Positions 25,038-35,132 of a DNA stretch of 64,000 nt are shown one piece after another (position 1 is the stretch's first letter; each line of letters starts with the position of its first letter). A model generated the notes under the pieces. It was not told the origin of the DNA, ran no database searches, and worked only from the letters and a program-made list of their open reading frames with translations. Made by a program: the position numbers and the translations under genes. Origin of the DNA: Variovorax sp. J22P240 (GTDB lineage: Bacteria > Pseudomonadota > Gammaproteobacteria > Burkholderiales > Burkholderiaceae_C); the NCBI RefSeq assembly GCF_030316855.1, contig NZ_JASZYR010000003.1, positions 124,001-188,000 on the forward strand, in the 5' to 3' direction.

Positions 25038-27818
25038 ATGACCGCCAGCTCCCGCCCGGGTTCCACCGACGCCATGGCGCATCGGTCGCCACCGGCATCC
25101 AACTCGCCAGCGCCACTGTCCGCCTATTCGCGCTTCGTGCAGCGGCTCAGGCGTCGCTACGCGGGCGAACTTTCATTGCTGCCGCCGGGCGAACCGCTGA
25201 AAGCGCACATCGCCGAAGCCTACGATGCCCTTCGCTCGCGCGGGGACAATGTGGCGGATTCGCTGCGCACCGTGAGGCAACTGGTGATGGAGCGGCTCAT
25301 CACGCTCGATTGCGACGCGCAGGCGCCGCTGGCGGTCGTGACCACAGCCGTGACCGAACTCGCCGAATTCGCGCTCGACGTGGCATGCCGCGAGGCCTGC
25401 GCGGAGCTCGACGCGCTGCATGGCGCACCGCTCGGCGGCGAGGGCCAACGCGCGCAGCTCTGGGTCGTGGGCATGGGCAAGCTCGGCGCACGCGAGCTGA
25501 ACGTGTCGAGCGACATCGACCTCATCTACTTGTACGACCACGACGGCGAAACCGAGGGCGATGCCGATGGACGCGCGCGGCTGTCCAACCAGGAATACTT
25601 CTCGCGCGCAGTCAAACGCATCTATGCGCTGGTGGGAGACACCACCGAGCACGGCTTCGTGTTCCGCGTGGACCTGGCGCTGCGGCCCAATGGCAACTCC
25701 GGCCCGAGCGTGGTCTCGCTCGATGCGTTGGAAGAGTATTTCCAGGTGCAGGGCCGGGAGTGGGAGCGTTTCGCCTGGCTCAAGAGCCGCGTCGTCGCGC
25801 CCTATTCGGTGGTGGCCGACCGCTCGGCGCAAGCCCTGCGAGGCGTGGTGCTGCCCTTCGTCTTTCGGCGCTACCTCGACTACAACGTGTTCGACTCGCT
25901 GCGCACCCTGCATCGGCAGATCCGCGAACAGGCGGCGCGCCGCAGCGCGGGCCGGCCGGAACGCGCGAACGACGTCAAGCTGTCGCGCGGCGGCATCCGG
26001 GAAATCGAGTTCACCGTGCAGCTGCTGCAGGTGGTGCGCGGCGGGCAGTTCCCCGAACTTCGCACGCGCCCCACGCTCGATGCGCTGCAACGGCTGGCCC
26101 GCGCCAATCTCATGCCGCAGGAAACTGCGGATGCCTTGGCCGCAGCCTATGAATTCCTGCGCCGTGTGGAGCACCGCATCCAGTACCTGGACGATCAGCA
26201 GACCCACGTGTTGCCGGTCAACGACGACGACGTTCGCTGGATCGCCCAGTCGATGGGCTATGCGGACTGCTGCGCCTTCCTGGCGCAACTCGATGCGCAT
26301 CGCGAGTTCGTGGCGCAGGAGTTCGACAAGCTGCTCGGCGGCAAGAAGCCTTGCACGAATTGCAACGGAAAGTCCTCGGCCGCGCCGGTGATCGATCTGG
26401 CCGACCTGATCGAGGAACTCCAGGAACCCTTTGGCGAGCGCATCAAGGCCTGGTGCGACAACCCGCGTGTCCTGGCGCTGCGCGACGAAACGCGCGCGCG
26501 CCTTCGCCAACTGGTGCAACGCACCGGCCAGTGGCTGCGAGAACCCGACAGCGAAGCGCCGGGCAAGATCGGCCACCACGTCGATGCCGCACTGCGCTGG
26601 GCCGACTGGATCGAGCCCCTGCTGCGCCGCGACAGCTACATCGCATTGCTGGTCGAGCGGCCGGCGGTGCAGGAGCGCCTGCTGCGCCTGCTGGGCTCCG
26701 CCAAGTGGCCCGCGCGCTATCTCATGCAGCATCCGGGCGTGATCGACGAGTTGGCCAGCGACGAGATGCTGTCCGGCCGATTCGTCGCGGCTGAGTTCGA
26801 AAGCGAGCTTGAAAGCCGCCACGTCTCGCTGACGCGGACCGGAGAAGCCGACGAGGAGCGCCTGCTCAACCTGCTGCGCCATGCGCATCATGCGGAACTG
26901 TTCCGCACGCTCGCGCGCGACGTCGATGGCCGCATCACCGTCGAGCAGGTCGCCGACGATCTGAGCGCCCTGGCCGATTCGGTCCTGCGCGTCACGGCAC
27001 GCTGGTGCTGGCCGCACCTGCGCAACCCGCATCGGGAGCATCCGCAGTTCGCGATCATCGGCTACGGCAAGCTCGGCGGAAAAGAGCTGGGCTACGGCAG
27101 CGACCTCGACATCGTGTTCGTCTACGACGACGACGACGAGCGTGCCGGCGAGGTCTACGCGGCCTATGTGCGCAAGCTGATCAACTGGCTCACGGTGAAG
27201 ACGCGCGAGGGCGACCTCTTCGAGATCGACACCGCGCTGCGCCCCAACGGCAACTCGGGTCTGCTCACGACCAGCTTCGAGGCCTACGAGAAATACCAGC
27301 TCGGCCGAGGCAGCAACACGGCATGGACCTGGGAGCACCAGGCCATGACGCGCGCGCGTTTCGTCCTGGGCGATCCGTCGCTGGGTGATCGCTTCGATCG
27401 CATTCGCGACGCGGTGATCACCGCGTCGCGCGATCGCGATGCGCTCAAGGCCGAGATCGTTGCGATGCGCGAGAAGGTGCGCGCCGCACGCCCGGTGAAA
27501 CCCGACCGCTTCGACGTCAAGCACAGCGAGGGCGGCATGGTCGATGCGGAGTTCGCCGTGCAGTTCCTGGTGCTGTCGGAGGCGAAGACGCATCCGGAGC
27601 TGATTCCCAATGTCGGAAACATCGCCCTGCTGCTGCGCGCCGAGGCTGCCGGCCTGCTGCCCGAAGGCATCGGCCAGAACGCGGCGTCGGCCTATCGCGA
27701 ACTGCGGCGCGTGCAGCACCGTGCACGGCTCAACGAAGAACCGACGCACGTGCCGATGAACTCGCTCGTGGCCGAGCGCGAGGCCATGCTCGCATTGTGG
27801 AAGGCGGTGTTTGGCTAA
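25038..27818 (+). CDS. glnE: Bifunctional glutamine synthetase adenylyltransferase/deadenylase GlnE
   Basis: The protein has 926 residues from the ATG at 25038 with AGGA 4 bases upstream; this length fits the family. It has two nucleotidyltransferase domains: the N-terminal deadenylylase with GMGKLGARELNVSSDIDLIY (~143-163) and the C-terminal adenylylase with GYGKLGGKELGYGSDLDIVF (~675-695), each followed by an RPNGNSG loop. It adds or removes AMP on glutamine synthetase according to nitrogen status signalled by PII. Its 3' end overlaps rlpA by 8 bases. Confidence 0.96.
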   Translation: MTASSRPGSTDAMAHRSPPASNSPAPLSAYSRFVQRLRRRYAGELSLLPPGEPLKAHIAEAYDALRSRGDNVADSLRTVRQLVMERLITLDCDAQAPLAVVTTAVTELAEFALDVACREACAELDALHGAPLGGEGQRAQLWVVGMGKLGARELNVSSDIDLIYLYDHDGETEGDADGRARLSNQEYFSRAVKRIYALVGDTTEHGFVFRVDLALRPNGNSGPSVVSLDALEEYFQVQGREWERFAWLKSRVVAPYSVVADRSAQALRGVVLPFVFRRYLDYNVFDSLRTLHRQIREQAARRSAGRPERANDVKLSRGGIREIEFTVQLLQVVRGGQFPELRTRPTLDALQRLARANLMPQETADALAAAYEFLRRVEHRIQYLDDQQTHVLPVNDDDVRWIAQSMGYADCCAFLAQLDAHREFVAQEFDKLLGGKKPCTNCNGKSSAAPVIDLADLIEELQEPFGERIKAWCDNPRVLALRDETRARLRQLVQRTGQWLREPDSEAPGKIGHHVDAALRWADWIEPLLRRDSYIALLVERPAVQERLLRLLGSAKWPARYLMQHPGVIDELASDEMLSGRFVAAEFESELESRHVSLTRTGEADEERLLNLLRHAHHAELFRTLARDVDGRITVEQVADDLSALADSVLRVTARWCWPHLRNPHREHPQFAIIGYGKLGGKELGYGSDLDIVFVYDDDDERAGEVYAAYVRKLINWLTVKTREGDLFEIDTALRPNGNSGLLTTSFEAYEKYQLGRGSNTAWTWEHQAMTRARFVLGDPSLGDRFDRIRDAVITASRDRDALKAEIVAMREKVRAARPVKPDRFDVKHSEGGMVDAEFAVQFLVLSEAKTHPELIPNVGNIALLLRAEAAGLLPEGIGQNAASAYRELRRVQHRARLNEEPTHVPMNSLVAEREAMLALWKAVFG

Positions 27819-28875
27819 GCGGGGCCTGTCGTCGCAACACGCCCTCGCGTGCATCGCGGGTGCGATGCTCCTTTTCCTGGCCGGCTGTGCAAGCGGCCCG
27901 CGGGGCGGTTCCGGCATCGGGCGCGACGGTGCGGACGCCAGTCCACCCTCGGGCCTCAGCCAGGTGCCGGATGCCGAGCCGCGCGTCGAGTCGATCCGCA
28001 GCAGCGGCGGCACGAGCAAGCCTTATGTCGTGCTCGGCAAGTCCTATGTACCGATCGTCGACGACCGGCCCTTTCGCGAAAGCGGCCTTGCGTCGTGGTA
28101 CGGCCGCAAATTCCACAGCCAGTCCACCGCCAGCGGCGAGCCCTACGACATGTACGCGATGACGGCAGCGCACAAGACCCTGCCACTCCCGAGCTACGTG
28201 CGGGTGCGCAATCCGGCCAATGGGCGCGAGGTGATCGTGCGGGTGAACGACCGGGGACCCTTCCACGACGATCGCGTCATCGATCTGAGCTACACCGCGG
28301 CGCTCAAACTGGACCTGCTGCGCGGCGTCGCGCCGGTTGAAATCGAGCGCATTACCAACGCGGACATCCGCACCGGCGTGTGGCGGCGCGGTAACGTCGA
28401 TGCGACACAACTGGCGCAGCGTGCGCCGCCCGCCGCATCCGCAGCCTCCGTGCAACCGCCCTCCGCCATGGACAGCGTCTCCGTCCCGGCCGCCTGGACC
28501 GCGCCGGTTGCAGCCGCCCCGCGCATGGAAACGATGGAAGTCGTCGCGCTGCCACCCATGGCACCGCTCGTGGCGCCGGCAGCGGCGCCACCGAGCGCCT
28601 CCCCCATACCTTCAACCGAAGGCATCGCCTCCGCATTGCCGCCAGGATTCTGGGTACAACTCGGCGCATTCAGCCAGCGCGATGGTGCGGCAAGATTCCA
28701 GCAGCAGGTCGCACGCGAGCTGCCCGCCCTGACACCGTCCCTCAACATATTCACCGAGCGCGGCACGCACCGTCTGCAAGCCGGCCCCTACGCATCGCGA
28801 GAACTGGCGCGCGATACCGCGGACCAGGTACGCAACGGCCTCCAACTGACGCCCGTCATCGTCGAGCGCCGTTAG
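27811..28875 (+). CDS. rlpA: RlpA-like septal lytic transglycosylase with SPOR domain
   Basis: The protein has 354 residues and probably starts at TTG 27811, preceded by GGAAGG; this gives a lipoprotein signal ending LAGC. The double-psi beta-barrel domain has GLASWYGRKFHSQSTASGEPYDMYAMTAAHKTLPL and VRVNDRGPF with DRVIDLSYTAA. A Pro/Ala-rich linker leads to a SPOR domain (GFWVQLGAFSQRDGAARF ... LQAGPYASRELARDTA). It cleaves denuded glycan strands at the division septum. Eight-base overlap with glnE suggests co-translation; ends 13 bases before a convergent gene. Confidence 0.92.
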   Translation: MAKRGLSSQHALACIAGAMLLFLAGCASGPRGGSGIGRDGADASPPSGLSQVPDAEPRVESIRSSGGTSKPYVVLGKSYVPIVDDRPFRESGLASWYGRKFHSQSTASGEPYDMYAMTAAHKTLPLPSYVRVRNPANGREVIVRVNDRGPFHDDRVIDLSYTAALKLDLLRGVAPVEIERITNADIRTGVWRRGNVDATQLAQRAPPAASAASVQPPSAMDSVSVPAAWTAPVAAAPRMETMEVVALPPMAPLVAPAAAPPSASPIPSTEGIASALPPGFWVQLGAFSQRDGAARFQQQVARELPALTPSLNIFTERGTHRLQAGPYASRELARDTADQVRNGLQLTPVIVERR

Positions 28876-28888
28876 GCCCGTCGGACAG

Positions 28889-29746
28889 TCAGGCCCCTTG
28901 GTATTCGGGCTTGGGCCCCAAGGACGCCGCCAGTTCCTTGCGATAGCGGTTCAGTTCCTGCACGGTCTTGAAGCTCCTGTTCATCAACAGGCTCAGGTTG
29001 TGAAGGATGCGATCGCCGACCTTGTTTTCCCAGACGGAGTCGAACTTGATCTGCTTGTCCAGCCAGTGCTCGAGCCAATCCGGATCGGGCACGCGGCTCT
29101 GGATGGTGTCGTTCGGAAACAGCGCCTTGTTGACGTGCAGGTTGGTCGGATGCAACGCCTGCGCGGTGCGGCGCGCGCTGGCCATCAGCACGCCGACCTT
29201 CGTGAAGGCCGAGCGGGCCTCGTCGCCGAACTTTTCCATCGCGCGCTTCATGTAGCGCAGGTAGGCGCCGCCGTGGCGCGCTTCATCCTGGCTCAGCGTG
29301 GTGTAGATGTGCTTGATGACCGGCTCGGTGTGCCACTCAGCCGCGCGGCGGTACCAGTGGTTGAGGCGGATTTCGCCGCAGAAATGCAGCATCAGGGTCT
29401 CGAGCGGCGGAGCGGGGTCGAAGTCGAAGCGCACCTCGTGCAGTTCCTGCTCGGTCGGCGCGTGCTGCGGGCTGAAGCGCTTGAGGTACTCCATCAGCAC
29501 CAGGGAGTGCTTCTGCTCCTCGAAGAACCAGATCGACATGAAGGCGGAGAAGTCGCTGTCATGGCGGTTGTCACGCAGGAACATCTCGGTGGCCGGCAAG
29601 GCGGCCCATTCCGTGATCGCGTTCATCTTGATGGTTTTGGCCTGCTCCTCGGAGAGCAGGGCCGCGTCGAAAGACTGCCACGGAATATCCTTGTCCATGT
29701 CCCAACGGACGGATTCGAGTTGTCTGAAGAGTTCCGGGTAGAGCAT
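28889..29746 (-). CDS. Acyl-ACP desaturase-like diiron protein
   Basis: The protein has 285 residues, mostly helical. Two ferritin-like iron motifs are visible: FFEEQKHSLVLMEYLKRF and LSQDEARHGGAYLRYM, the EExxH/DExxH pair of class I diiron enzymes. The surrounding sequence resembles stearoyl-ACP desaturase relatives (RFDFDPAPPLETLMLHFCGE). It may desaturate acyl chains or serve as another oxidase; bacterial members are poorly characterised. The ATG at 29746 follows AAGAAAG. It is divergent from the glutathione peroxidase gene. Confidence 0.75.
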   Translation of the reverse strand: MLYPELFRQLESVRWDMDKDIPWQSFDAALLSEEQAKTIKMNAITEWAALPATEMFLRDNRHDSDFSAFMSIWFFEEQKHSLVLMEYLKRFSPQHAPTEQELHEVRFDFDPAPPLETLMLHFCGEIRLNHWYRRAAEWHTEPVIKHIYTTLSQDEARHGGAYLRYMKRAMEKFGDEARSAFTKVGVLMASARRTAQALHPTNLHVNKALFPNDTIQSRVPDPDWLEHWLDKQIKFDSVWENKVGDRILHNLSLLMNRSFKTVQELNRYRKELAASLGPKPEYQGA

Positions 29747-29873
29747 TGGTGTCTTTCTTGAGCCGTCGGATTTTAGTCGGCTGGTTTGGCGCACCCGTGA
29801 CAAGGGCGCGATGATGCGTATACGCTCGCCTCGACGGCGCGGTTTCGTGCTCTTTGACAGAGGGAAAAACACC

Positions 29874-30458
29874 ATGCAAATCCCCATCCGGCCAACAGTG
29901 CCTTTTCTTCCTGCGATTGCGATCGTGGTGGCCTCGCTCTCCCCCGCCGCCGCCAGTGCGCAGACGGCGGCACCGGGCTGTCCGGCCATCCTGCAGCACA
30001 CTTTTCCGAGACTGCAGGACGAAAAACCGCAACCGCTTTGCCAATACGCAGGCAAGGTGGTGCTGGTGGTGAATACCGCGAGCTTTTGTGGATTCACGCC
30101 TCAGTACAAGGGCCTGGAGGCGCTGGACAGCAAGTACCGATCGCGCGGACTGGTGGTGCTGGGTTTTCCTTCGAATGATTTCGCGCAGGAGGCGGGCTCC
30201 AATAAGGAAATCGCCGAATTCTGCGAAAGTACCTTCGGCGTCAAATTCCCGATGTTCGCGAAATCCTCCGTGCGGGGCATCGACGCGAATCCGCTGTTCA
30301 AGGAACTGGCGAAGACGTCCGGCACGACGCCGAAATGGAACTTCTACAAGTACCTGATCGGCCGCGACGGCAAGGTCATCGACTCGTATTCGAGCATGAC
30401 GGCGCCGGATGATCGATCCTTCGTGCGGGCAGTCGAAAGCGCGCTGGGTCCGAGCTGA
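29874..30458 (+). CDS. Periplasmic glutathione peroxidase
   Basis: The protein has 194 residues from the ATG at 29874. A Sec signal peptide (to about residue 30, AASAQ) precedes a thiol peroxidase domain. The redox Cys72 lies in NTASFCGFTPQYKGLEAL (Cys, not selenocysteine), with LGFPSNDFAQEAG and the Trp motif TPKWNFYKYL. It reduces hydroperoxides, in practice often with thioredoxin rather than glutathione. A signal peptide is less usual in this family and places the enzyme in the periplasm. A hairpin terminator follows at 30531. Confidence 0.92.
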   Translation: MQIPIRPTVPFLPAIAIVVASLSPAAASAQTAAPGCPAILQHTFPRLQDEKPQPLCQYAGKVVLVVNTASFCGFTPQYKGLEALDSKYRSRGLVVLGFPSNDFAQEAGSNKEIAEFCESTFGVKFPMFAKSSVRGIDANPLFKELAKTSGTTPKWNFYKYLIGRDGKVIDSYSSMTAPDDRSFVRAVESALGPS

Positions 30459-30530
30459 ATCGGCTGAGGACGTCACAAACGCTTACCACTGTCGAGGGAA
30501 CCGGGCCGCCCGGGTCGGCCTCATACGGGT

Positions 30531-30556
30531 TCGGGCTTGGACAGCCCGACCGTTTT
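30531..30556 (+). terminator. Hairpin terminator after glutathione peroxidase
   Basis: TCGGGCT (30531-30537) pairs with AGCCCGA (30543-30549) around a five-base loop, followed by CCGTTTT. It could end the peroxidase message or be the 5' hairpin of the RNA candidate that follows directly. Confidence 0.5.
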
Positions 30557-30557
30557 C

Positions 30558-30663
30558 ATGTTGCGAGGTCTTCCTGGCGATCCCGCCGGGTTGAAATCCC
30601 GAGGCGATTCTTCTCCTCCTCCCTCCCTCCCTCCTTCGTCTTGGGGCGCCTCGCAACGTTTTT
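30558..30663 (+). ncRNA. Candidate small RNA with CCUCC-rich pyrimidine loop
   Basis: GTTGCGAGG (30560-30568) is perfectly complementary to CCTCGCAAC (30649-30657), which is followed by GTTTTT. Inside are two small hairpins (GGCG-ATCC-CGCC; GGG-TTGAAAT-CCC) and an unbroken ~30-base pyrimidine tract (30607-30636) with repeated CTCC units, the complement of Shine-Dalgarno sequences. There is no open reading frame. The closing stem plus T run looks like the end of an RNA that presents an anti-ribosome-site loop, as in CUCCUCCC-motif RNAs of alphaproteobacteria. A promoter is not obvious. Confidence 0.45.
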
Positions 30664-30668
30664 ATTAC

Positions 30669-30756
30669 TCGCCCCCAGGCTTGCTCACTTCGTGTAGCCG
30701 CCTACCCCCTGACCGGGGGCAACACCTGCGGACCGGCAAAGCCGGATCCGCGGTGT
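30669..30756 (-). repeat. Dispersed repeat copy 4 (reverse)
   Basis: This copy reads on the minus strand: GCCCCCAGGCTTGCTCACTT at the left end, a CCCCCTGACCGGGGG core and the palindrome CCGGCAAAGCCGG. It lies between the RNA candidate and the glutathione S-transferase terminator. Confidence 0.85.
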
Positions 30757-30761
30757 TTCAC

Positions 30762-30789
30762 GAAAAAAGCCCCGCAGTGCGGGGCTTTT
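30762..30789 (-). terminator. Rho-independent terminator of the GST gene
   Basis: GCCCCGC (30769-30775) and GCGGGGC (30778-30784) form a strong GC stem with a two- to three-base loop. On the minus strand it is followed by six T (the A run at 30763-30768). It lies 26 bases after the glutathione S-transferase stop. Confidence 0.85.
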
Positions 30790-30809
30790 CTGTTTGTGTG
30801 CCGGGTCGT

Positions 30810-31421
30810 TCAGGGCTTGGTGTCGGCGAAGCTGGGGCGCAGCATGAGCTTGTCGTAGAGGCGGGCGAGGTTGCTGTAGTCGCTGCGCCAGTCGATCTCG
30901 GGAAATCGATGGCTGACCCAACCGATGGCGCAGCCGACTGCGATGTCGGACAGGCTCAGGTGGATGCCGCTGCAGAAGGGCTTGTCGCCAAGGCCCTTGG
31001 CCATGGCGGCGATGCCAGCCAGGACCTTGCCGCGCTGGCGGTCGATCCAGGCCTGGCTGCGCTCGCCGTCTGCGCGGTGCACCCAGGTCGCCTCGAGGCG
31101 ACACAGGACACCGGCATCCATCACGCCGTCGGCCAGTGCTTCCCAGGTCTTGACTTCGGCGCGTTCGCGGCTCTGCTGCGGAATCAGCTTGCCGACGGGC
31201 GACAGGGTGTCGAGGTATTCGACGATCACGCGCGAATCGAACATCGCTTCGCTGCCGTCCATGATCAGGCAGGGCACCTTGCCGAGCGGATTGGCGCTGG
31301 AGATCGTGGTGTCGGCAGACCAGACGTCTTCGATCACGAACTGGTAGTCGAGCCGCTTTTCGGCCATGACCACGCGTACCTTGCGCACGTAAGGACTGGC
31401 AGCGGATCCGATCAGTTTCAT
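30810..31421 (-). CDS. Glutathione S-transferase family protein (YibF-like)
   Basis: The protein has 203 residues. The thioredoxin-like N-terminal domain has MKLIGSAASPYVRKVRVVMAEK and the glutathione-contact loop NPLGKVPCLIMDGSEAMFDSRVIVEYL. The C-terminal helical domain includes LSLSDIAVGCAIGWVSHRFPEIDW. The catalytic residue near the start is probably Ser (SAASPY), as in beta-class-related YibF proteins. It conjugates or handles glutathione adducts; substrate unknown. It is divergent from the DUF898 gene and ends in a strong terminator. Confidence 0.92.
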   Translation of the reverse strand: MKLIGSAASPYVRKVRVVMAEKRLDYQFVIEDVWSADTTISSANPLGKVPCLIMDGSEAMFDSRVIVEYLDTLSPVGKLIPQQSRERAEVKTWEALADGVMDAGVLCRLEATWVHRADGERSQAWIDRQRGKVLAGIAAMAKGLGDKPFCSGIHLSLSDIAVGCAIGWVSHRFPEIDWRSDYSNLARLYDKLMLRPSFADTKP

Positions 31422-31521
31422 GCGAGCTTTCCCCCCATCAGGGTCATCGTTGTAGCGCTTTGATTCTAGGGGAACGCGGCAATGCAGAATCCAGCCCCAT
31501 CATTGACAAGATGGAGCGAAA

Positions 31522-32655
31522 GTGAATCTGGAACCCGGCGCGAGCGTCCCGCATCGCCATCCGATCGAATTCACGGCGACCGGCAGCGAATACTTTCGCA
31601 TCTGGATCGTGAACCTGCTGCTGATTCTGGTCACGCTGGGGATCTATCTTCCGTGGGCCAAGGTTCGCAAGCTCAAGTATTTCTACAGCAACACCTGGGT
31701 CGACGGCGATGCGCTCGATTTCCACGGCGAGCCCCGCAAGATGCTTCGCGGCACGATGGTCGCCGCGCTGTTCCTGATCACCTACTCGGTCGGCAGCAAC
31801 TTCTCCGGCTGGGCCGCGCTGCTGGCGGCGCTGGCCTTCGTGGCGCTGTGGCCGGCGTTGTTCCGTGCCGCCATGCGCTTCCGTCTGGCCAATACGAGCT
31901 GGCGCGGCTTGCGCTTTCATTTCGCAGGCGACCTGCCCGGCGCGTATGCCTGCATGCTGCCGCCGCTCGCTCTGGCACTGCTTCCCGTTGCCGTGGCCGG
32001 CGTCATGGCACCGCGCGGCATGCCGCCCGCGGCATCCGGGCTGATCGGCATCGGGATGCTGGCCTTTTTCGCGGGGCTGCCCTATTTCTTCTGGCGTGTG
32101 AGGCGCTATCAGCACGGCAATTACGCGATCGGCCAGTTGCAGACCCGCCTCGAAGCCGACGTGGGCGTGCTCTACGGGATCTTCATCAAGCTCATCGGCG
32201 TCACGCTGCTGGCCTTGCTGGCTGCCGGCATCCTCATCGGCGGCTTCATCCTGACGGGCAAGCGCATCGGAGTCGGCGCGGGATTCATCTCACTGTCCGT
32301 GGTGCTGGGATTCGCGGGCATCCTGCTGCTCAACATCCTTCCCAAGTCCTACCTCCAGGTGCGGCTTCAGAACCTGATCTGGTCGAAGACGGGAAACAAT
32401 GTGCTGCGTTTCAAGAGCGGCTTGCGCCTGCCGGGCTTCCTGCGCCTGCAATGCAAGAACTACCTGCTGATCATCCTGACGCTCGGGCTCTACTGGCCTT
32501 TCGCGGTGGTGAACACTCGCCGGGCCCAGCTCGACGCCGTCGAACTGCGGACGCGCATCTCACTCGATGAGATCATGCAAGTGGCGGGACGTGAAAACCC
32601 CGGCGCCGCCGGCGACATGGCCGCAGACCTGTTCGGCCTGGACATCGGGATTTGA
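31522..32655 (+). CDS. DUF898 (YjgN) family multi-pass membrane protein
   Basis: The protein has 377 residues and starts at GTG 31522 after GGAG at 31513. It shows the DUF898 layout: FTATGSEYFRIWIVNLLLILVTLGIYLPWAKVRKLKYFYSNT near the N-terminus, six or more membrane helices, and a second copy of the motif near the end (KNYLLIILTLGLYWPFAVVNTRR). Function is unknown. It overlaps the following M48 peptidase start (TTGA at 32652-32655). Pairing of DUF898 with a membrane M48 peptidase suggests joint action in membrane protein quality control (inference). Confidence 0.88.
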   Translation: MNLEPGASVPHRHPIEFTATGSEYFRIWIVNLLLILVTLGIYLPWAKVRKLKYFYSNTWVDGDALDFHGEPRKMLRGTMVAALFLITYSVGSNFSGWAALLAALAFVALWPALFRAAMRFRLANTSWRGLRFHFAGDLPGAYACMLPPLALALLPVAVAGVMAPRGMPPAASGLIGIGMLAFFAGLPYFFWRVRRYQHGNYAIGQLQTRLEADVGVLYGIFIKLIGVTLLALLAAGILIGGFILTGKRIGVGAGFISLSVVLGFAGILLLNILPKSYLQVRLQNLIWSKTGNNVLRFKSGLRLPGFLRLQCKNYLLIILTLGLYWPFAVVNTRRAQLDAVELRTRISLDEIMQVAGRENPGAAGDMAADLFGLDIGI

Positions 32656-33716
32656 ACGACCTCGACGTCCGCTATTTCGACGGCTGCAGCAGCAAGCCGC
32701 ATGCGGCGCGCCTGTGCGTGCAGGACGACGCCCTGACGGTCGCCCCCATGCCGGGCGAGACCTTCCCGCCATTGACGGTCTCCCTCGCCCAGGTGCGCTG
32801 GCCCGAGCGGACCCGCCACGGAGGCCGCATCGCCCGCCTGCCCCAGGGCGCCAGCGTGCAGGCGCTCGACACTTCCGCGTGGGATGCATGGGTCGCGCAG
32901 CTCGGCCGCGGCGAAAGTTGGGTGGTTCGTGCCCAGCAGAGCTGGCGCGGAGTCGCCGTCGCTTTCGTGCTGCTGGTGGGAGCCATCGCTGCGATGTACC
33001 AATGGGGCCTCCCCTGGGTGGCAGGCGGCGTGACCGCGATGGTGCCGCAGCGCGTCGACGCGCTGATCGGCGAGCAAGTCCTCGAATCACTCGACCAGTC
33101 GCTGCTCCAGCCCGGCGCGCTCGCCCCGGCGGAGCAGGAACGCATCCGCAAATCCTTCACGCGGATGGTGCAGACGGCCCATGCGGTCGATGCGCCGGCA
33201 TGGAGGCTCGAATTCCGGCGCAGCCGCGAGCAGGGCCGGCAGCTGGGACCCAATGCGCTGGCCCTGCCGGGGGGCACCATCGTGCTGACCGACGAACTGG
33301 TCGCGTTGATGCCGGGCAACGATGACGCCGTGCTCGGCGTGCTGGCGCACGAGTTCGGCCATGTCCGCAAGCGCCACGCGATGCGGCAGCTCGTGCAGGT
33401 CTCGGCGATCGGCTTTGCGGCGTCGGTCGCGGTCGGCGACTACGGCACCTTGATCAGCAGCGCGCCGGTCGTGCTTGCCTCGCTCGGCTATTCGCGCGAT
33501 GCGGAGCGCGAAGCGGACGCCGAGTCGCTGCGCCTGATGCGCGCCGCGGGCATCCCGCCACGCGCGATGGTCGCCTTCTTCGAGGCCATCGAACACTGGC
33601 GCGACACGGCGCAACGCGGCACACGGAGCGGCGACGACGCCATCGGTCTCGCCTTCTCCTCGCACCCGGCGACCACGGAGCGGATCGCCTACTTTCGGGA
33701 CGCGCCGGAGGACTGA
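32652..33716 (+). CDS. M48 family zinc metallopeptidase, membrane-anchored
   Basis: The protein has 354 residues from a TTG at 32652 that overlaps the DUF898 stop. A cytoplasmic N-terminal ~95 residues precede one membrane helix (AVAFVLLVGAIAAMYQWG). The peptidase domain has NALALPGGTIVLTDELV, the zinc motif HEFGH and a third ligand Glu in DAEREADAESL, followed by FSSHPATTERI. This is the HtpX/Oma1-like family. No signal peptide; the active site is predicted on the periplasmic side. Coupled translation with DUF898. Confidence 0.9.
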   Translation: MNDLDVRYFDGCSSKPHAARLCVQDDALTVAPMPGETFPPLTVSLAQVRWPERTRHGGRIARLPQGASVQALDTSAWDAWVAQLGRGESWVVRAQQSWRGVAVAFVLLVGAIAAMYQWGLPWVAGGVTAMVPQRVDALIGEQVLESLDQSLLQPGALAPAEQERIRKSFTRMVQTAHAVDAPAWRLEFRRSREQGRQLGPNALALPGGTIVLTDELVALMPGNDDAVLGVLAHEFGHVRKRHAMRQLVQVSAIGFAASVAVGDYGTLISSAPVVLASLGYSRDAEREADAESLRLMRAAGIPPRAMVAFFEAIEHWRDTAQRGTRSGDDAIGLAFSSHPATTERIAYFRDAPED

Positions 33717-33743
33717 AATTGCCTCCTGCGGGGCGCAACCTAA

Positions 33744-35131
<1,388 letters not shown>

Positions 35132-35132
<1 letters not shown>

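Noticed and set aside
25173..28019. 948-codon minus-strand frame
   Set aside because: Antisense to glnE; produced by third-position GC bias.
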